Shown here: in pieces, positions 1 through 6,853 of the stretch | Position numbering within the stretch: position 1 is the stretch's first letter | Layout: each line of letters begins with the position of its first letter | Source: Pseudomonadota bacterium | GTDB lineage: Bacteria > Pseudomonadota > Gammaproteobacteria > Burkholderiales > Ferrovaceae | Direction: 5' to 3' | NCBI GenBank assembly: GCA_021811005.1 | Contig: JAJZPY010000053.1 | Location: forward strand, 1 to 14,262 | Length of the DNA: 14,262 bases | Program-made: the position numbers and the translations under genes | The notes under the pieces: model-generated | Seen by the model: the letters and a program-made list of their open reading frames with translations, nothing else | What the model was told of the DNA's origin: nothing | The model's database searches: none

Positions 1-548
1 CTTTCGAAACCTCCGTGGCCCACACCTTCACCTCCTGGTGGAAGGTGGAACTGTATGCCGGGGAGTTCACGCATGATCCGACGCTGGGCACGCACCTGGC
101 GGGGCAGGAACTGGAAAACATTTTCCAGCTCGCCGAGGCCGGGGAATACTGGGTGGATCCCGGTTTTGTGGCCTCTTACATCCACAACCGTCAGCCGGGC
201 GTTCCCGATGGCATGGAATTCGGCCCCTTGCTTGAAAAACAGGTGGGGCACCTGGTGCAGCGCCTCAACCTGATCTGGCAAAAGGATCTGGGCGGCAATG
301 CCAGCGGCAAATACAATTTCCGTTCCGCCTACAGTTTTGGCTACCAGTTCAACACGAGCGTGGTGCCGGGATTCGAAGCCTATTACCGCCCTGCGGACGA
401 TGCGCACCAGATCGGACCCGCCATTTCCGGAGAGAAGTCCCTGGGGCACGGCGACGAACTGGAGTACAGTACGGTGTTGCTGTACGGGGTCAATCACGGG
501 GCTCCGGACCGCACCCTCATCATGCGCGTGGCTTACGAATTTTTCTGA
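1..548 (+). CDS. Outer-membrane beta-barrel protein of unknown function, 3' part only
   Basis: The reading frame is open from base 3, so the gene begins left of the window; about 181 C-terminal residues are visible. The sequence alternates short polar and aromatic strands, for example SWWKVELYAG, and ends in AYEFF. A C-terminal Phe after alternating residues is the usual insertion signal of outer-membrane barrels. The pattern of ENIFQL, GEYWVDPG, LNLIW and GGNASGKY resembles a conserved proteobacterial family of putative outer-membrane proteins without a known substrate; that family match is from memory. The GTG at 15 is simply an internal Val codon. The stop overlaps the start of the MFS gene by one base, so the two are probably co-transcribed and translationally coupled. 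Ligand and true start cannot be judged from what is visible. Confidence 0.75.
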   Translation, partial: FETSVAHTFTSWWKVELYAGEFTHDPTLGTHLAGQELENIFQLAEAGEYWVDPGFVASYIHNRQPGVPDGMEFGPLLEKQVGHLVQRLNLIWQKDLGGNASGKYNFRSAYSFGYQFNTSVVPGFEAYYRPADDAHQIGPAISGEKSLGHGDELEYSTVLLYGVNHGAPDRTLIMRVAYEFF

Positions 549-1759
549 TGCAAGCGAGACCCGGGATGTCTGAACGGCGGCGGCTGCCGGCCACGGTGGT
601 GGTGTTGTCGTGGGTCAGTTTTTTCAACGACGCCGCCTCCGACATGGTTATCCCCCTCATGCCCCTGCTGTTTGCCGGGCCTTTCGGTGGCGGTGCGCTG
701 GCCCTGGGGCTGGTGGAAGGGTTGGCGGAAGCCGTCGCCAGTTTCATGCGCCTGTGGTCCGGACGCTATTCCGACCTGCGCGAAGGGCGGCGCAAGGGGC
801 TGGCCCTGGCGGGTTACGCCATTTCCAATGTGGCGCGCCCGTTGCTGGGCGTCATTCATTCCTGGGTTCCGGCCCTGCTGCTGCGCAGCGTTGACCGCGT
901 GGGCAAAGGCATTCGCAGCGCGCCGCGCGATGCGCTGGTGGCGGATGTCACGCCGCCGGAACTGCGCGCGCGTGCCTTCGGATTCCATCGTGCCCTCGAC
1001 AATGGCGGCGCCATGCTGGGGGCCTTGCTGGCTGCGGCCGTACTGGCCCAGACCTCCCTGTCCATTCCCGACATGATCCTGGCCTCCGCCATTCCCGGTA
1101 CGCTGGGCGTGCTGTTGCTCGCCTGGCTGGTGCGGGAGCCGGCCCTGCGGGGACCCAAACCCAAAACCTCCGGCCTGCCGCCTCTGGAATGGCGCCGGCT
1201 GCCGGCGCCGATCCGGCGCTACCTGGGGATTGTGGTGCTGTTCAGTTTTGCGCGCGCCTCGGAAACGTTCATCGTGCTGCGCGGCCATGAACTGGGTCTG
1301 TCAGCCCCTTTGCTGCTGGTGCTGTGGGCGGTCCTCAATCTGGTGAAGGCGCTGGCGAGCCAGTGGGGCGGAACGCTGGCAGATCGCATGACGCATTTCG
1401 CCATCCTGCGCTTAAGCTGGGGACTGTTCGCCCTCTGGTATTTTTGTTTTGCTGCGGTGACGAGCCCGATCCTGTTGTGGGGAGTGGTGCTGGGCTACGG
1501 CGTATCGGTCGGGCTTGGGGAAGGCATCGAGCGCGCAGTGATCAGTGATTTTGCGTCCGCCGGTGAACGCGGCACCGCGTTCGGCTGGTACAACATGGCC
1601 ACCGGATTCGCGGCAATTCCAGCCGGGCTCGTGTTCGGCGGGGTGTGGACGTGGCTTTCAGGGGCGGCGGCATTTGCCATGGGCGGGGTGATGGCGGCCC
1701 TCTCTGCCCTGCTCCTGCAGCGGGTTTTCCACGGCCGCATGACTTCCCGGACGTCCTGA
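548..1759 (+). CDS. Major facilitator superfamily (MFS) transporter
   Basis: The product is 403 residues with about 12 hydrophobic segments, the usual MFS size. An MFS motif A-like loop (G-R-Y-S-D-L-R-E-G-R-R) lies at residues 72-82, between the second and third helices, and SVDRVGKGIRSAPRDAL at about 114-130 is a conserved cytoplasmic loop of one MFS subgroup. It should be an inner-membrane secondary transporter, either proton-coupled efflux or uptake; the substrate is unknown. The first ATG shares its A with the upstream TGA (TGATG), which favours coupled translation. A second ATG at 566 is possible; neither has a good Shine-Dalgarno. The uup gene starts one base after the stop, so the three genes look like one transcription unit. 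Nothing ties it to copper. Confidence 0.88.
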   Translation: MQARPGMSERRRLPATVVVLSWVSFFNDAASDMVIPLMPLLFAGPFGGGALALGLVEGLAEAVASFMRLWSGRYSDLREGRRKGLALAGYAISNVARPLLGVIHSWVPALLLRSVDRVGKGIRSAPRDALVADVTPPELRARAFGFHRALDNGGAMLGALLAAAVLAQTSLSIPDMILASAIPGTLGVLLLAWLVREPALRGPKPKTSGLPPLEWRRLPAPIRRYLGIVVLFSFARASETFIVLRGHELGLSAPLLLVLWAVLNLVKALASQWGGTLADRMTHFAILRLSWGLFALWYFCFAAVTSPILLWGVVLGYGVSVGLGEGIERAVISDFASAGERGTAFGWYNMATGFAAIPAGLVFGGVWTWLSGAAAFAMGGVMAALSALLLQRVFHGRMTSRTS

Positions 1760-1760
1760 T

Positions 1761-3587
1761 ATGCCGTTGCTCACGCTCACCCATGCCCATCTGGCCTATG
1801 GCCACCATGCACTGCTCGACGGCGTGGATTTCATGGTGGATGCGGGCGAGCGCATCGGCCTGATCGGCCGCAATGGCGGTGGCAAAAGCAGCCTGCTCAA
1901 GGTGGTGGTGGGCGAAGCCACCCTGGATGATGGCGTGCTGTGGCGCGCGCCCGGACTCAAGACGGGTTATGTGCCCCAGGAACCTTTGCTGGACGACGGG
2001 GCCAGCGTGTTGCAGACCGTGTCGGCCGGACTGCAGGCCCATGAGGAAGGGTGGGTGCCGCAATACAAGGTGGAAACCGTCCTGTCCCAGCTGGGGCTCG
2101 CACCCGACCAGCGCATTGCCTCTCTTTCGGGAGGATGGAAAAAACGCGTGGCGATTGCCCGTGCCCTGGTAGCGGAACCCGACCTGCTGGTGCTGGACGA
2201 ACCCACCAACCACCTGGACATCGCGTCTATCGAATGGCTTGAAACCCTGCTCCTGGGTTTTCGCGGCAGCCTTCTGTTCGTGACCCACGATCGCCAGTTC
2301 CTGGACCGTGTGGCCACCCGCATCGTGGAGTTGGACCGCGGAAATCTTTCCGCTTACGGGCCGTCTTTTGCCGAATACCTGCGGCGCAAGGCCGAACAAC
2401 TGGCGGCAGAAGCCACGGTCCAGGCCAAATTCGACAAGGTGCTGGCGCAGGAGGAAGTGTGGATTCGCAAGGGCATCGAAGCGCGCCGCACCCGCAATGA
2501 AGGGCGCGTGCGACGGCTGGAAGCCTTGCGGCTGGAGCGGTCCGCCCGGCGCGAACGGGTGGGCCAGGTGCGCCTTGCGCTCGATGCCGGCGAACGTTCG
2601 GGCAACCTGGTGGCGGAACTGTCGCACGTGACCTTTCGCCATGGCGAACGCCTGCTGGTGCGCGACTATTCCACGCGCATCCTGCGCGGTGACCGGGTGG
2701 GAATCATCGGTCCCAACGGGGCAGGGAAAACCACCCTTCTGCGCCTGCTGCTGGGGGAGCTGCAGCCCCAGGAGGGCAGCGTGCGGCTGGGTACCCGGCT
2801 TGCCGTGGCCTATTACGACCAGCTGCGCAGCCAGCTTGACCCGGAAGCGACCCTGTCCGACACCATCAGCCCGGGCGCCGATTTCGTGGAAATACAGGGG
2901 GTGCGCAAGCACGTGGTGAGCTATCTGGGCGATTTTCTTTTTTCGCCGGAGCGGGTGCGTGCCAAGGTCAAGTCGCTGTCTGGCGGCGAACGCAACCGCC
3001 TGCTGCTGGCGCGTCTTTTTGCCAAGCCGGCCAATGTCCTGGTGCTGGACGAACCCACCAACGATCTCGACATCGAAACCCTGGACCTGCTGGAATCCTT
3101 GCTGGCCGAATACGATGGCACGCTTTTCCTGGTCAGCCATGACCGCGCCTTCCTCGACAACGTGGTGACCCAGGTGATCGTGCTGGATGGTCAGGGAGGC
3201 ATCGTCGAAAATGCGGGCGGCTACAGCGACTGGGTCCGCTACCTGACAACGCAGGCCGAGGGGACAACATCTCCGCCTGCGGAGCGGCCCGGCAAGGACA
3301 GGGCCCCGGCCACAGCCGCCGAGAAGGGCAGGGCGCGCCCGGAAAAAATGAGTTACAAGGAAACGCGCGACCTCGAGGCGTTGCCCCAGCAGATCGAGGC
3401 GATGGAAGCCGAACAGGCCGGGATTGCCGGCCGGCTGGCAGACCCCGAGCTGTACAAGGGCGGGCCGGATGCCGTGCGCGCCCTGCAGGCGCGCCATGCG
3501 GAACTGGAGGCCCACATCGAATCCGCGATGGCGCGCTGGGAAGCGTTGGAGCAAAAGCAATCCCGTTTGGCTGGCAACGGGGTATAA
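1761..3587 (+). CDS. uup: ABC-F ATPase Uup
   Basis: This 608-residue protein has two ABC ATPase domains and no membrane segments. Domain 1 has Walker A GRNGGGKSS (36-44), signature LSGG (122-125) and Walker B ending D146-E147. Domain 2 has Walker A GPNGAGKTT (317-325), LSGG (406-409) and Walker B ending D430-E431. The C-terminal region, about 530-606, starts MSYKETRDLE, has the PQQIEAMEAEQ heptads and is a coiled coil. This arm distinguishes Uup from EttA, YbiT and YheS. Uup is a cytosolic ABC-F protein linked to ribosome function and, in E. coli, to precise excision of transposons. It starts one base after the MFS stop, with only a weak GGACG before it, so reinitiation is likely. Its TAA stop lies within the TATAAT box of the following tRNA. 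Confidence 0.93.
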   Translation: MPLLTLTHAHLAYGHHALLDGVDFMVDAGERIGLIGRNGGGKSSLLKVVVGEATLDDGVLWRAPGLKTGYVPQEPLLDDGASVLQTVSAGLQAHEEGWVPQYKVETVLSQLGLAPDQRIASLSGGWKKRVAIARALVAEPDLLVLDEPTNHLDIASIEWLETLLLGFRGSLLFVTHDRQFLDRVATRIVELDRGNLSAYGPSFAEYLRRKAEQLAAEATVQAKFDKVLAQEEVWIRKGIEARRTRNEGRVRRLEALRLERSARRERVGQVRLALDAGERSGNLVAELSHVTFRHGERLLVRDYSTRILRGDRVGIIGPNGAGKTTLLRLLLGELQPQEGSVRLGTRLAVAYYDQLRSQLDPEATLSDTISPGADFVEIQGVRKHVVSYLGDFLFSPERVRAKVKSLSGGERNRLLLARLFAKPANVLVLDEPTNDLDIETLDLLESLLAEYDGTLFLVSHDRAFLDNVVTQVIVLDGQGGIVENAGGYSDWVRYLTTQAEGTTSPPAERPGKDRAPATAAEKGRARPEKMSYKETRDLEALPQQIEAMEAEQAGIAGRLADPELYKGGPDAVRALQARHAELEAHIESAMARWEALEQKQSRLAGNGV

Positions 3588-3597
3588 TGCGCGGCTC
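3583..3597 (+). promoter_or_regulatory. -10 box and GC-rich discriminator of the tRNA-Ser gene
   Basis: A perfect TATAAT lies at 3583-3588, nine bases before the tRNA 5' end at 3598. It is followed by GCGCGGCTC. A GC-rich discriminator next to the -10 is typical of stable-RNA promoters under stringent (ppGpp) control. The uup stop codon TAA (3585-3587) is inside the hexamer. No convincing -35 is seen 16-18 bases upstream, where uup codons occupy the space. The tRNA could also be made from uup read-through transcripts. Confidence 0.55.
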
Positions 3598-3687
<90 letters not shown>

Positions 3688-3702
3688 TGTTATAATATAA
3701 CA
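3688..3702. repeat. Perfect 15-bp palindrome directly after the tRNA CCA
   Basis: TGTTATAATATAACA is a perfect inverted repeat with 7-bp arms around one central base. It begins at the first base after the tRNA CCA. It is too AT-rich and lacks a T tract, so it is not a standard terminator. A recombination or regulatory site, or a processing signal, is possible. Confidence 0.6.
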
Positions 3703-3707
3703 CGTTG

Positions 3708-3728
3708 ATTTATTTATAAAAAATAAAT
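3708..3728. repeat. AT-rich inverted repeat
   Basis: ATTTATTT (3708-3715) and AAATAAAT (3721-3728) are exact reverse complements separated by five bases. As RNA it would be a weak hairpin. As DNA it could be a bent or easily melted site. It lies in the AT-rich block after the tRNA. Confidence 0.5.
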
Positions 3729-3740
3729 TCCGCTGATTTT

Positions 3741-3761
3741 GGTATGCCGTCCGGTATGCCG
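3741..3761. repeat. Tandem direct repeat of GGTATGCCG, 12-bp period
   Basis: GGTATGCCG occurs at 3741-3749 and again at 3753-3761, separated by TCC. Short direct repeats a few tens of bases from a tRNA 3' end are what integrase arm-type sites look like. That role is inference; no integrase gene is present in the window. Confidence 0.5.
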
Positions 3762-3824
3762 CGCCGATCAACCCTCTTTTGTGGCAGCTTCACAGCACAT
3801 CAATCCCCAGCAACCCTCCCTACT

Positions 3825-3854
3825 GTCGATCACTATCGTGCGTGGATGATCGAC
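3825..3854. repeat. Inverted repeat with 8-bp arms
   Basis: GTCGATCA (3825-3832) and TGATCGAC (3847-3854) are exact reverse complements around a 14-base loop. The gap between the tRNA and the first copper gene (3688-3933) has no credible ORF, so this could be an operator or an RNA hairpin. No T tract follows. Confidence 0.5.
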
Positions 3855-3869
3855 CCAAATTCCTACTTC

Positions 3870-3896
3870 AGCCTCATATTCCATTGTGAAGAGGCT
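3870..3896. repeat. Inverted repeat with 6-bp arms just upstream of the cus promoter
   Basis: AGCCTC (3870-3875) and GAGGCT (3891-3896) are reverse complements 15 bases apart. They end shortly before the putative promoter of the exported protein gene and could be a regulator site. The arms are short enough that chance is possible. Confidence 0.35.
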
Positions 3897-3899
3897 CGC

Positions 3900-3927
3900 T
3901 TTTGAAAATATTTTTTTCTGATATAAT
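3900..3927 (+). promoter_or_regulatory. Candidate promoter of the copper efflux operon
   Basis: A perfect TATAAT lies at 3922-3927 in an AT-rich stretch that includes the palindrome AAAATATTTT (3905-3914). The -35 is unclear: TTGAAA at 3902 is a five-of-six match but only 14 bases away, and TTTTGA at 3900 is 16 bases away with a poor match. A start about seven bases after the -10 would coincide with the ATG at 3934, giving a leaderless or nearly leaderless mRNA. Confidence 0.5.
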
Positions 3928-3933
3928 GTACCA

Positions 3934-4308
3934 ATGAAACGCAGCCTCCGACATGTGTGCGCGGTTTTGCTGTCGCTCCTCCTGGCCTTTCCGGCCATGG
4001 CGACTGTGCCGCATGGCGTCTCCCAAATGCCCTGCCTGCACATGCAGGCCATGGCCTATGCAGCAGAAAAAGCGTCCATGGCAGGCATGTCCGGCCAGGC
4101 CGGCATGGCGCAGGAAAAACAGCAACCTTCGGGCGGTCATGGCACTATGGAGCAGTATTGCGCCTTTTGCTATGTTTCTGTAACCAGTGCCGTGGTTCGT
4201 GTTGTGCAGCCCCAGCTCTATGGCGGCCAGCAGCTGATCGCCCCTCTGCAGTCCCTGAATCCTTCCGCCGTGCCCGACGGGGCGTGGCGACCTCCCCGCA
4301 CGCTCTGA
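3934..4308 (+). CDS. Small exported Met/His/Cys protein, DUF2946-like
   Basis: The product is 124 residues with a clear signal peptide, residues 1-23 (basic MKR, Leu-rich core, AMA cleavage site). The mature part is rich in Met and His in its first half (for example CLHMQAMAY and SMAGMSGQAGM) and has a Y-C-A-F-C motif at 75-79. It ends in WRPPRTL. A Cys-x-x-Cys followed by a hydrophobic stretch and a Pro-rich end resembles DUF2946 proteins, which often sit in metal-resistance operons; this family call is moderate and from memory. A periplasmic Cu/Ag-binding role is inferred from composition and position ahead of cusC. There is no Shine-Dalgarno, and the -10 box is six bases before the ATG. 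The signal peptide supports this start over any internal one. Confidence 0.75.
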   Translation: MKRSLRHVCAVLLSLLLAFPAMATVPHGVSQMPCLHMQAMAYAAEKASMAGMSGQAGMAQEKQQPSGGHGTMEQYCAFCYVSVTSAVVRVVQPQLYGGQQLIAPLQSLNPSAVPDGAWRPPRTL

Positions 4309-4327
4309 CTTCCCTGACGATTCGTAT

Positions 4328-4348
4328 CCGGCAGCCCTGATCTGCCGG
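4328..4348 (+). repeat. Hairpin in the gap before cusC
   Basis: CCGGCAG (4328-4334) and CTGCCGG (4342-4348) form a 7-bp GC-rich stem with a seven-base loop. It lies 20 bases after the stop of the exported protein gene. No T run follows, so it is not a classic terminator. It may set the ratio of upstream to downstream expression by attenuation or by protecting mRNA ends. Confidence 0.55.
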
Positions 4349-4355
4349 TGTTGCC

Positions 4356-4372
4356 CGTGCGCCAGGCGCACG
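4356..4372. repeat. 17-bp perfect palindrome before cusC
   Basis: CGTGCGCCAGGCGCACG has 8-bp arms around a single central A. It lies seven bases after the preceding hairpin and 25 bases before the cusC start. It could be a protein-binding operator or, with the first hairpin, part of an mRNA control structure. Confidence 0.6.
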
Positions 4373-4397
4373 CAGCCCTCATGGGAGTTGGCGCATC

Positions 4398-5636
4398 ATG
4401 TGTGTTTTTCGTTGGATTTTCCTCGTCCTGCTGGCCGGGTGGGGGCCTTTTGCCCTGGCCGGACCCCTCACTTTCGGCGCGGCGCTGGATCTTGCCGAAC
4501 AGCAGTCCCCTGCGCTTGCGGCCAGTAGCGCGCAGTTGGCCGCCGCCCAGTCCGCGGCTGTGCCGGCCGGCAGCCTGCCCGACCCGAAAGTGGTGGCCGG
4601 CATCGACAATTACCCCATCTCGGGCCCCGAGCGCGGGCAGCTCAATGCCGACCCCATGACCATGCAGCGCGTGGGCTTCATGCAGGACGTGCCCAATGCC
4701 GCCAAGCGCCGTGCGCGCGAAGACGTGGCCCAGGCCCGGGTGGCCGTGGCGGCCGCCGAGCGCGAAACCCTGCGCGTGAAAGTGCGGCGCGAAGCGGCGC
4801 TGGCCTGGCTTTCCGTCTATTACCTGCAGCGGCGTCTGGCCCTGTTCGATAGCCTGGACCGGGAAAACCGCCTGCTGGATGACGCCGTGCGCGCCCGTGT
4901 GGCGAGCGGTCGCGGCCCGGTGTCCGACGCCGTGATGCCGCGCCAGGAAGCGGCGGCGCTGGCCGACCGGCGCGACGAACTGGAACGGGATCTCACCCGT
5001 GCCCGCGCCGGGCTGCGCCGCCTCCTGGGCCCGGCCGCCGACGGGGCGCTGGCGGGAGACCCGCCCGTCATTCCCGTAGACCCGCAACGCCTGCGCGCGC
5101 ACCTGCACGCCCATCCGGAGCTGGTGGCGTTTGAGGCCGAACGGCGCCGCGCGGAAGGGGAAGTGCGCGAAGCCACAGCGCAAAAGCGCGTGGACTGGGG
5201 CGTGGAAATGGACTACCAGCACCGCGCCAGCCAGTTCGGCGACATGGTCTCCGTGCAGTTCACGTTTGCGCTGCCGGTGGCGCCGGGCACGCGCCAGGAC
5301 CCCATCATTGCCGCCAAAACACAGGAATTGACGCGCATTGACGCTGAACGTGACGCCATGTTGCGCGATCATGCCGATTCGCTGGAATCCGACCTGGCCG
5401 ACTATCAGGCGCTCACCCGGCAGGCGGCCCGCAGCCGGGGCGTGTCTCTGCCGCTCGCCCAGGAAAAAGTGGACCTGACCGCATCGGGCTACCGCGCCGG
5501 CAAAGGCGAGCTGGCGGCCCTGGTGGCCGCCCGCGCGGCGCTGGTGGAAGAGCGCCTGCGCCTCATCGATCTGGAGGGCCGGCAGGCTGCTGCCGCCGCC
5601 CGTCTTTACTATGCGCAAGGGGAGGCCCGGCCATGA
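4398..5636 (+). CDS. cusC: Outer-membrane efflux channel, TolC family (CusC/CzcC-like)
   Basis: The 412-residue protein has a signal peptide at 1-21 ending in FALA-GP. It then has two copies of the long-helix, barrel-strand organisation of TolC-family proteins: TFGAALDLAEQQSPAL near the mature N-terminus, long Ala/Arg/Glu-rich helices, and strand segments such as VDWGVEMDYQ and VSVQFTFALPV. It should form the trimeric channel through which CusBA expels Cu(I)/Ag(I). Unlike E. coli CusC there is no lipobox Cys, so it is probably not a lipoprotein. It is also shorter than the 457 residues of E. coli CusC and nearer CzcC in size. GGGAG at 4383-4387, ten bases before the ATG, supports the start. 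Its TGA overlaps the cusB ATG. Confidence 0.9.
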   Translation: MCVFRWIFLVLLAGWGPFALAGPLTFGAALDLAEQQSPALAASSAQLAAAQSAAVPAGSLPDPKVVAGIDNYPISGPERGQLNADPMTMQRVGFMQDVPNAAKRRAREDVAQARVAVAAAERETLRVKVRREAALAWLSVYYLQRRLALFDSLDRENRLLDDAVRARVASGRGPVSDAVMPRQEAAALADRRDELERDLTRARAGLRRLLGPAADGALAGDPPVIPVDPQRLRAHLHAHPELVAFEAERRRAEGEVREATAQKRVDWGVEMDYQHRASQFGDMVSVQFTFALPVAPGTRQDPIIAAKTQELTRIDAERDAMLRDHADSLESDLADYQALTRQAARSRGVSLPLAQEKVDLTASGYRAGKGELAALVAARAALVEERLRLIDLEGRQAAAAARLYYAQGEARP

Positions 5637-6853
5637 AACGCACCACAATCCTGAAAACCCTATTGGGGGCGGTGCTTGCTGCCGCCAGCGGCAGCGCGGG
5701 CTACTGGATGGCCCGCTCGCACGGGGCACCGTCCGCGGCAGCCCCACAGCAAGCCACGAAAGAACGCACCGTGCTCTACTGGTACGACCCCATGGCGCCG
5801 GACCAGCATTTTCCGGCGCCGGGCAAGTCGCCTTTCATGGACATGGAACTCGTGCCCAAATACGCTGATGAGGTGAATGCTGCTTCGGGCGTTGCCATCG
5901 ATCCTGCCATGGTGCAGGCCTTGGGCATCCGGGTGGCGCCGGTGGTGCGTGGAGCGCTGGGTAACGCGCTTTCCGCCACTGCGGCGCTCCAGTTCAATGA
6001 GCGCCAGGTGGCGGTGGTGCAGGCCTGGACTTCCGGATTCGTGGAACGCACCCACGCACGGGCTCCCGGCGATGTCGTGGCACGCGGAGCGCCGCTGGTC
6101 GATCTTCTAGTGCCTGACTGGACTGGTGCCCAGCATGAATTTCTGGCCCTGCTGGGTACTGGTGACGCAGCCCTCATTGGTGCTGGCCGTGAGCGTCTCA
6201 GACTGCTGGGTATGCCACCAGATCTCATTGCCCAGGTGGAACAGTCAAAAGCACCCCATCCGGTGTTGACGGTGCGGGCCCCCTTTGCCGGGGTGATCGA
6301 ATCGCTGGACGTGCGCGAAGGAATGACAGTGGCTTCGGGTACCACGCTGGCCAAGCTGAAGGGACTCGAAACCGTCTGGCTGGAAGCGGCGGTGCCGGAA
6401 GCGCAGGCATCAGACGTGAAGGTGGGAGAAGCCGTAACGGCCACATTTACGGCTTATCCTGGGGAAACCTTCAAGGGACGCGTGGTGACGGTGCTGCCTG
6501 AAATGAACAGTGAGGCTCGCACAGTGCGGGTGAGAGTGGAACTGCCTAATCGCGAAGGACGTCTGAAGCCAGGCATGTATGCGGCATTCCACGGTGCCAC
6601 CCTTCTCCCTGCGCCGGTCCTGCAGGTGCCTTCGGAGGCGGTCATCCGCAGCGGCACACGCAATGTGGTGCTGCTGGCCCTGCAGGGCGGCCGTTACCAG
6701 CCGGTTGAGGTGAAACTCGGGCAGGAAGCGGACGGCAAGGTAGCGGTATTGCAGGGTTTGGCGGAAGGCCAGCAGGTGGTGGTGTCCGGGCAGTTCCTGA
6801 TCGACTCGGAAGCGAGCCTGCAAGGCGTGATGACGCGGAGTAGCCAGCCATGA
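5633..6853 (+). CDS. cusB: RND periplasmic adaptor, CusB-type
   Basis: The 406-residue membrane-fusion protein has an N-terminal signal or anchor (about 7-25). A degenerate heavy-metal-binding segment follows at about 49-78 (YWYDPMAP and PGKSPFMDMELVPKYAD). M54, M69 and M71 have the same 15- and 2-residue spacing as the Cu(I)-binding Met triad of E. coli CusB (M49, M64, M66). Barrel-sandwich (TVRAPFAGVI), beta-barrel (ETVWLEAAVPE) and membrane-proximal (VLQGLAEGQQVVVSGQFLIDSE) regions follow in the normal order. It bridges CusA and CusC and can take metal from CusF. ATGA overlaps join it to cusC upstream and cusA downstream, implying coupled synthesis of the three parts. Confidence 0.94.
   Translation: MKRTTILKTLLGAVLAAASGSAGYWMARSHGAPSAAAPQQATKERTVLYWYDPMAPDQHFPAPGKSPFMDMELVPKYADEVNAASGVAIDPAMVQALGIRVAPVVRGALGNALSATAALQFNERQVAVVQAWTSGFVERTHARAPGDVVARGAPLVDLLVPDWTGAQHEFLALLGTGDAALIGAGRERLRLLGMPPDLIAQVEQSKAPHPVLTVRAPFAGVIESLDVREGMTVASGTTLAKLKGLETVWLEAAVPEAQASDVKVGEAVTATFTAYPGETFKGRVVTVLPEMNSEARTVRVRVELPNREGRLKPGMYAAFHGATLLPAPVLQVPSEAVIRSGTRNVVLLALQGGRYQPVEVKLGQEADGKVAVLQGLAEGQQVVVSGQFLIDSEASLQGVMTRSSQP

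Noticed and set aside
1542..3560. A 672-codon open frame on the minus strand opposite uup.
   Set aside because: It is antisense to a gene with complete ABC-F motifs. Its His/Gln/Arg-rich product has no recognisable domain. Long antisense frames are common in GC-rich genes.
4348..4659. Alternative plus-strand frame starting before cusC.
   Set aside because: It is out of frame with cusC and overlaps its signal peptide. cusC has the better ribosome binding site and continuous family similarity.
4218..5747. A 509-codon open frame on the minus strand opposite cusC.
   Set aside because: It is a shadow of the cusC codon pattern, with low-complexity composition and no motif. cusC has signal peptide, family features and coupling to cusB.
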